64,000 nucleotides of DNA from Legionella tucsonensis (GTDB lineage: Bacteria; Pseudomonadota; Gammaproteobacteria; Legionellales; Legionellaceae), in assembly GCF_001468035.1 (NCBI RefSeq), contig NZ_LNZA01000001.1:2334231-2398230 (forward strand), read 5' to 3'. Positions 59,503-64,000 of the stretch are shown here, piece after piece (the stretch's first letter is position 1; every line of letters begins with the position of its first letter). Position numbers and translations under genes: made by a program. Below the pieces are notes generated by a model, which saw only the letters and a list, made by a program, of their open reading frames with translations, made no database searches and was not told where the DNA came from.

Positions 59503-59709
59503 AGCGCGTCATTTTGAGAGATAGACACAAAAAGTAATTTATAGTTTTATATATACCTCCGAGGTAAGAGATCTTGTTTAATAAAGAACTCAGAGGTATC
59601 TTAAAGGATCGCTTGGACCATAATCATTATTGACGATGATAAAATTGACTTAGAATGGATAACAAAGTATCATATTGAATTATTTTTATACTATTTTGGA
59701 TTATATCTC

Positions 59710-60903
59710 ATGATCAATTCAAAGCTAATAGGTGGAATATTACTTATAGTAGGAACATCTATAGGTGGTGGCATGCTTGCTCTTCCCGTCTCCACGGCAG
59801 AAGTAGGCTTTAGCAATTCAATATTCTTCCTGTTTTTTTGTTGGCTGGTCATGACTGCAGGTGCTTTATTAATCCTGGAGGTCAACCTACGCCTTCCAGC
59901 AGGAAGTAACATGATTTCCATGGCTAAATCCACATTAGGCCTTCCTGGTCAAATTATTGCATGGATCACGTACCTTTTTTTGCTCTATACCCTACTATCA
60001 GCTTATATTTCTGGGGGCAGCGATGTATTCAATAGCTTATTACATAAACTGAATATTGATATACCCAACAGTACTACTGCAATTTTGTTTACTTTTTTAT
60101 TCGGTTTGATCGTTTATAAAGGCATTCGTTCTGTAGATTATGTCAATCGCGGTTTAATGTTTGGTAAATTGGGCATTTATATTTTGTTAGTTGCTATTAT
60201 TAGCCCGCATACCTCTACGTTAGGTTTAACTGGCGGTTCAGCGCGTGCTTTTACTGGTACTTTAATGATCTTAATTACTTCATTTGGCTATGCATCGATA
60301 ATCCCGAGTCTCCGAGACTATTTTGGAGATGATGTACGTACTCTAAAACGCGTCATCTTATTAGGTTCTCTTATCCCTCTTGTCTGCTATATTGTTTGGG
60401 ATGCTGTCATTATGGGGGTTGTCTCTCGTGAGGGAGAGAATGGATTACTCGCTCTCATGAATTCCGAACACGCTACGAGCGGGTTAACTGATGCTTTAAG
60501 CCAATCAGTACAAAATCAATGGATCAGTGGATTTTTTGGCTTTTTTACTTCGATTTGCATGCTTACAGCGTTTTTAGGAGTTTCCTTGGGACTGTTTGAC
60601 TTTCTGGCTGATGGATTAAAACTAGAAAAAAACGGTAACCAGGGAAAATATACCTTAGCTTTAACTTTTCTTCCCCCACTAGCAGTAGTCTTATTAAATC
60701 CTGGAATTTATCTGCATGCTTTAAGCTATGCCGGCATTTGCTGTGTTATTTTATTGTTGCTACTACCCTCAATCATGGCATGGAAAGGACGTAAAGCTCA
60801 TTTGGTCACCACAGAAAGTCACTTGGTTCCTGGAGGTAATTCCAGTCTTGCTTTGATTGGTTTTATAGCCACAGGTTTACTTATTATCGCCATTATGCAT
60901 TAA
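59710..60903 (+). CDS. Aromatic amino acid permease, TyrP-like (second copy)
   Basis: A 397-residue paralogue of the gene just upstream; the two share the start IGGILLIVGTSIGGGMLALPV, and SAYISGG, VDYVNRGLMFGKL and SICMLTAFLGVSL. They differ at many other sites, so the duplication is old. Different substrates (Tyr, Trp, Phe) or conditions are possible. ATG 59710 has no strong ribosome binding site. About 200 bp separates the two copies, so each may have its own promoter. Confidence 0.9.
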   Translation: MINSKLIGGILLIVGTSIGGGMLALPVSTAEVGFSNSIFFLFFCWLVMTAGALLILEVNLRLPAGSNMISMAKSTLGLPGQIIAWITYLFLLYTLLSAYISGGSDVFNSLLHKLNIDIPNSTTAILFTFLFGLIVYKGIRSVDYVNRGLMFGKLGIYILLVAIISPHTSTLGLTGGSARAFTGTLMILITSFGYASIIPSLRDYFGDDVRTLKRVILLGSLIPLVCYIVWDAVIMGVVSREGENGLLALMNSEHATSGLTDALSQSVQNQWISGFFGFFTSICMLTAFLGVSLGLFDFLADGLKLEKNGNQGKYTLALTFLPPLAVVLLNPGIYLHALSYAGICCVILLLLLPSIMAWKGRKAHLVTTESHLVPGGNSSLALIGFIATGLLIIAIMH

Positions 60904-61095
60904 TACCCTCAAGTTTAAGCCTGCTCCGTCCCCTTCTACTTAACTTTATTGACGCCTATAGTCAGTTTGACCTCTGAAAAATCTGAGACTTTCCAGAATA
61001 TTTCAAGTTTTCAGCATTCTCCAGTAAGCACACACATAGTCTATAATTAAACGTAACAAAATATTTTTATTTAAGATAAATACAAGGAGGTAATT

Positions 61096-61278
61096 ATGCT
61101 AGGATGGGCCTTAATGTTTTTCATTATTGCAATTATTGCAGCCGCATTTGGATTTGGTGGCATTGCATCTGCTGCCGCAGGAATTGCGAAAATTTTATTC
61201 TTTATATTTCTTGTTATCTTTGTCGTATTTCTGATAATGGGGTTACTGGGTCGACGTCCGCCACCTCCCCCAGTATAA
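61096..61278 (+). CDS. Small membrane protein, DUF1328 (YtjA-like)
   Basis: A 60-residue protein made of two hydrophobic helices ([24 protein letters not shown] and [20 protein letters not shown]) and a Pro-rich tail (RRPPPPPV). The start [11 protein letters not shown] and the GFGGIA-loop are the DUF1328 pattern; the family is induced by stress in several bacteria but has no proven role. It has an optimal ribosome binding site (AAGGAGG). Confidence 0.9.
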   Translation: MLGWALMFFIIAIIAAAFGFGGIASAAAGIAKILFFIFLVIFVVFLIMGLLGRRPPPPPV

Positions 61279-61307
61279 AATAAGTAATTTAATCATAGTG
61301 TAACAAG

Positions 61308-61336
61308 GAAGCAGAACCAACTTTCGGTTCTGCTTC
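61308..61336. terminator. Hairpin between the DUF1328 and IaaA-like genes
   Basis: Perfect 11-bp arms (GAAGCAGAACC and GGTTCTGCTTC) with a 7-nt loop lie between convergent stops, so it can end both transcripts. No strong T-tract. The right arm TTCTGCTTCGC resembles the dispersed TTCCGCTTCGCT motif. Confidence 0.6.
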
Positions 61337-61368
61337 GCGCCCCAGGCTACGAATTCTACAATTCCAAA

Positions 61369-62280
61369 CTAATTGAACAGTTTAATTTGAACTTCTTGAG
61401 ATGAACTCTTCCATGCTCTTTTCATAATTTCAGTATTAAAAGAAATGCCAAAATCGCCATTTCTATTAAGGGCAATAACACCCACCTCCCCGTTTAATCT
61501 TTGATTACGCTTATGAATTACATAATCGCATGCTTCCTGCAATGACATATTGAATTCCATCATCATGGAGATAGTATGTCCCGTTACCCCTCTAATTAAA
61601 TACTCACCTTCTCCAGTTCCAGAAACCGCACATGTAGTGTTATTGGCATAACATCCAGCACCAATAACACAACTGTCTCCAATTCTTCCTGGAAGACAAT
61701 TGCTAATTCCACCTGTTGATGTTGCTGCTGCAAGATTTCCTTGTAAATCTAAAGCCACAGCACCTACAGTTCCTTTCATTTTCTTGTTCTGAATTTCTTC
61801 CATGCTCTCTATTTTATTCAGCTTTTGATACATCTCATATTGATGCGGCGTTATAAAGGAAGACTCAGGTTCAATTTGCATACCATATTTTTTTGCCAGT
61901 TCTAAGGCACCATACCCTGAAAGAAAAACATGACGTGTTTTTTCCATCACTAACCGGGCAAGACAAATTGGATTTTTTACTGTACGGACCATAGATACGG
62001 CACCAGCTTGCAGATCCGCGCCACTCATAATGGAAGCATCCATCTCAACTTCACCGCGGCAATTTAGCGCCGAACCTTTTCCCGCATTAAATAAAGGATT
62101 ATCTTCAAGAGCCGCTACTGCCTGCTCTACTGCATCCAAAGCGGAAGCACCTTTATCAAGAACTGAATAACCTATTTCAACTGCCTGAGCCATACCGTGT
62201 TCAAATTCCTTTTGATGATCGTGCAAAAAAGAATAACTTTCACTAGCACCACCATGTATCGCGATTGCAATTTTATTCAT
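61369..62280 (-). CDS. Isoaspartyl peptidase / L-asparaginase (plant type)
   Basis: A 303-residue Ntn-hydrolase precursor that would autocleave before the nucleophile Thr in KGTVGAVALD into alpha and beta chains. Further motifs: AIHGGA (start), NPLFNAGKGSALNCRGEVEMDASIM and the GTGEGEYLIRG loop. It hydrolyses beta-aspartyl dipeptides. Its position just downstream of cyanophycinase on the same strand (21 bp gap) suggests it cleaves the beta-Asp-Arg dipeptides that cyanophycinase releases. Confidence 0.93.
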   Translation of the reverse strand: MNKIAIAIHGGASESYSFLHDHQKEFEHGMAQAVEIGYSVLDKGASALDAVEQAVAALEDNPLFNAGKGSALNCRGEVEMDASIMSGADLQAGAVSMVRTVKNPICLARLVMEKTRHVFLSGYGALELAKKYGMQIEPESSFITPHQYEMYQKLNKIESMEEIQNKKMKGTVGAVALDLQGNLAAATSTGGISNCLPGRIGDSCVIGAGCYANNTTCAVSGTGEGEYLIRGVTGHTISMMMEFNMSLQEACDYVIHKRNQRLNGEVGVIALNRNGDFGISFNTEIMKRAWKSSSQEVQIKLFN

Positions 62281-62301
62281 TACCGTAATCCATTACTTAA
62301 A

Positions 62302-63159
62302 TTATTTATTTATAGGGATCGCAGGATTCGCCAGAATGCGATCTGCAATTGAAAATTGACATCCCTTCACTAAAAGATGAACGATTAAATTTTCAACAAA
62401 TACAGGCTCTCCTTCTTCAACATCGGTGATATTTGTTTGATTAATATTTCTGCCGTCAATAATAACAACCATGCCCGACCCATAACACTCCGCATCCGTT
62501 CCATTTTGAATAACCAAAGCAGTATCTTCACCTAAACCAATACCTAATTGCTCCGGATTCATGATAATGGCATGTGCTAGGCGACTAAATCGTCCTCTTT
62601 TTATAAAATGAGTATCAATAACACAAGATTGTAAAATCCCTAATCCTGAAGAAGTTAATAAATTGAGGTATCTTAAAGCTTCTGATAAACCACCGCCTGT
62701 AATCATAACTGTACCCATAACCATCGCTCCAGCACTGGTTCCAGCAATAATAAAATCACTATCTTTCATATATCGTTTTTTAATAATATCGACTATAGGA
62801 GTACCACCTAATATTGTGGATAGACGAAACTGATCTCCTCCTGTAAAGAAAATAGCCCCCGCATCCTTTGCTCTTTTTAAATACTCTTCATGACGTGCTT
62901 CACTTCTATTTTTTATAGGAATAAATCCTATGTTGGTATAACCCATGTTATGAAAAACATTTTGATAAATTTGTTTTACTTCATCCTGAATTTCCGAGCC
63001 GGTTGTAATAATTTCTATTTTCTTATTCGATGGGGGCAATAATTCATTTAGAATTTCATAACGGGTAAATTCTTTATTTTGTTCCGTAATATCCAATGGT
63101 TCATTATAGCCCTTATCTTCTGCACCACCGATAATTAATAATTTAGCTTTGGGTATCAT
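62302..63159 (-). CDS. cphB: Cyanophycinase
   Basis: A 285-residue serine peptidase that cuts cyanophycin (poly-Asp with Arg side chains) to beta-Asp-Arg dipeptides. Catalytic Ser in IAGTSAGAMVMG, FFTGGDQFRLS and VIDTHFIKRGRFSRLAHAI, and the family fold start LLIIGGAEDKG. ATG 63159 (MIPKAKLL) with GAGG upstream is preferred to 63171. It overlaps the end of the cphA gene (63143) by about 17 bp, so it is coupled to it. Signature residues are complete; unlikely to be another S51 peptidase. Confidence 0.93.
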   Translation of the reverse strand: MIPKAKLLIIGGAEDKGYNEPLDITEQNKEFTRYEILNELLPPSNKKIEIITTGSEIQDEVKQIYQNVFHNMGYTNIGFIPIKNRSEARHEEYLKRAKDAGAIFFTGGDQFRLSTILGGTPIVDIIKKRYMKDSDFIIAGTSAGAMVMGTVMITGGGLSEALRYLNLLTSSGLGILQSCVIDTHFIKRGRFSRLAHAIIMNPEQLGIGLGEDTALVIQNGTDAECYGSGMVVIIDGRNINQTNITDVEEGEPVFVENLIVHLLVKGCQFSIADRILANPAIPINK

Positions 63160-64000
63160 TATAAACCTCATTCGCCATCATCAATTGTTTTTCCATTTTC
63201 TTGAGAAAACCAGTTGTTGCAAATACATCTTCAACTGCACAAAAGATAAATGTATTCAGTTCTGCCACTCCCATCACATAATCAATGGCTTCAAGTTCAT
63301 TTGAAATAATATTTATAGACGGTTTAAAATTAGAGCGAAGTATTCCTGCAACAATAAGACGATTTATTTCATGATGAGTTCGCCCTCTTCCGTCTTTATC
63401 ATGGCGAATGACGATTTCATCAAACATGGAAGCAGCATGGTAGCCCAGCTTTTCTATATCTTCATCACGACGATCACCAACCGCCCCTATAATCCCAACT
63501 TTTTTAGTGCAATGAATTGAAGCAAGATAATTTTTTAACTCGCAAAATGCACCTTCGTTATGAGCATAATCGATCATGACTTGGCAGTGAGGAAATTTAA
63601 AAAGATTCATTCTGCCTGGAATATTTTCGACATTGGGATAAAAAATTTGCAGTGCTTCTTTAATACTCTCTAAAGAGAAATGACTGATAACTCCCGCTAA
63701 TGTTGCAGCTAATATATTCAGAATCATACTGCTTGCAGTGCCTTGAAAACTAAGCGGGATTGATTTTATATCAGTCAAAACAGTTCGTTCGGAACCCCGT
63801 TGCACGATAATATGCCCTTCATCAAGATAAGCCGCTAGCCCACCTAAACCGCAGTGTTTTCTGATACGAGTACTTTCACACATACTAAATAAAGCAATGT
63901 TACACGTTAAATCATTTCTTAAATCATAGGTTAAATTATCATCAGCATTTAAAATGGCATATCCCGTTTCTTTAGTGCTACGCGCAACAACCGCTTTGAC
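63143..64000 (-). CDS. cphA: Cyanophycin synthetase, C-terminal (Mur-ligase) part
   Basis: The gene runs off the right edge of the window; about 286 C-terminal residues are visible. They belong to the Mur-ligase-like M domain that adds Arg to the Asp backbone: VVARSTKETGYAILNADD at the edge, then the substrate-binding IPGRMNLF, MIDYAHNEGAF, GAVGDRRDEDI and HHEIN. This is the order at the end of CphA (ATP-grasp then Mur-ligase). The N-terminal and ATP-grasp parts lie outside. It is first in the cluster cphA-cphB-isoaspartyl peptidase. Confidence 0.92.
   Translation of the reverse strand, partial: VKAVVARSTKETGYAILNADDNLTYDLRNDLTCNIALFSMCESTRIRKHCGLGGLAAYLDEGHIIVQRGSERTVLTDIKSIPLSFQGTASSMILNILAATLAGVISHFSLESIKEALQIFYPNVENIPGRMNLFKFPHCQVMIDYAHNEGAFCELKNYLASIHCTKKVGIIGAVGDRRDEDIEKLGYHAASMFDEIVIRHDKDGRGRTHHEINRLIVAGILRSNFKPSINIISNELEAIDYVMGVAELNTFIFCAVEDVFATTGFLKKMEKQLMMANEVYNDTQS

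Overview
The window looks like chromosomal DNA of a Legionella species other than a typical L. pneumophila. The reasons are the low G+C content, a gammaproteobacterial gene set (grpE-dnaK-dnaJ-carA-metK-ahcY, hemE, argS, recG, eno), and many orphan proteins of the kind seen in the Dot/Icm effector repertoire. It also carries an XYP-type cyclodipeptide synthase; this subfamily is known from Fluoribacter (Legionella) dumoffii. No rRNA, tRNA, CRISPR array, prophage or intact insertion sequence was found.

Left third (1-27.5 kb), accessory in character: the end of an Rcp1-like response regulator; a PAS-PAS hybrid histidine kinase; an ALDH3-type aldehyde dehydrogenase; the two-component non-homologous end-joining system (Ku, and a LigD split by a -1 frameshift at an A9 tract); DUF72 and DUF3775 proteins; a YqjD/YqjE/YqjK-like membrane-stress operon; a cyclodipeptide synthase; a 730-residue unknown protein; an OTU-like cysteine protease candidate with a C-terminal ubiquitin-binding-like helix; MFS and MscS membrane proteins; SelO; SodC; a secreted subtilase; and several small enzymes.

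Middle (27.6-44.9 kb), housekeeping and mostly on the minus strand: metK-ahcY (methyl cycle), carA, the grpE/dnaK/dnaJ chaperone set with two clear sigma-32 promoters, DAHP synthase, a patatin lipase, hemE, folB, argS with a SPOR-domain gene, then recG on the plus strand. The 866-bp gap after recG holds a tandemly duplicated block of T-rich tracts and perfect DnaA boxes (six in all). The prevailing gene direction changes around it, from mostly minus on the left to mostly plus on the right. It is the best candidate here for a replication origin or a DnaA-titration locus.

Right third (45.7-64 kb): CDF and ZIP metal transporters, a Maf pyrophosphatase, an orphan coiled-coil protein, enolase, an Lrp regulator, a GNAT enzyme, an acyltransferase, an orphan AddB-like PD-(D/E)XK nuclease, an OmpA-type lipoprotein, two tandem TyrP-like aromatic amino acid transporters, and on the minus strand a cyanophycin cluster (cphA, cphB, isoaspartyl peptidase) that would make and fully degrade the Asp-Arg storage polymer.

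Several short palindromic elements with terminal inverted repeats (three families, most with two or more copies) lie between genes and look like non-autonomous mobile elements. The annotation rests on reading motifs by eye; no database search was run.
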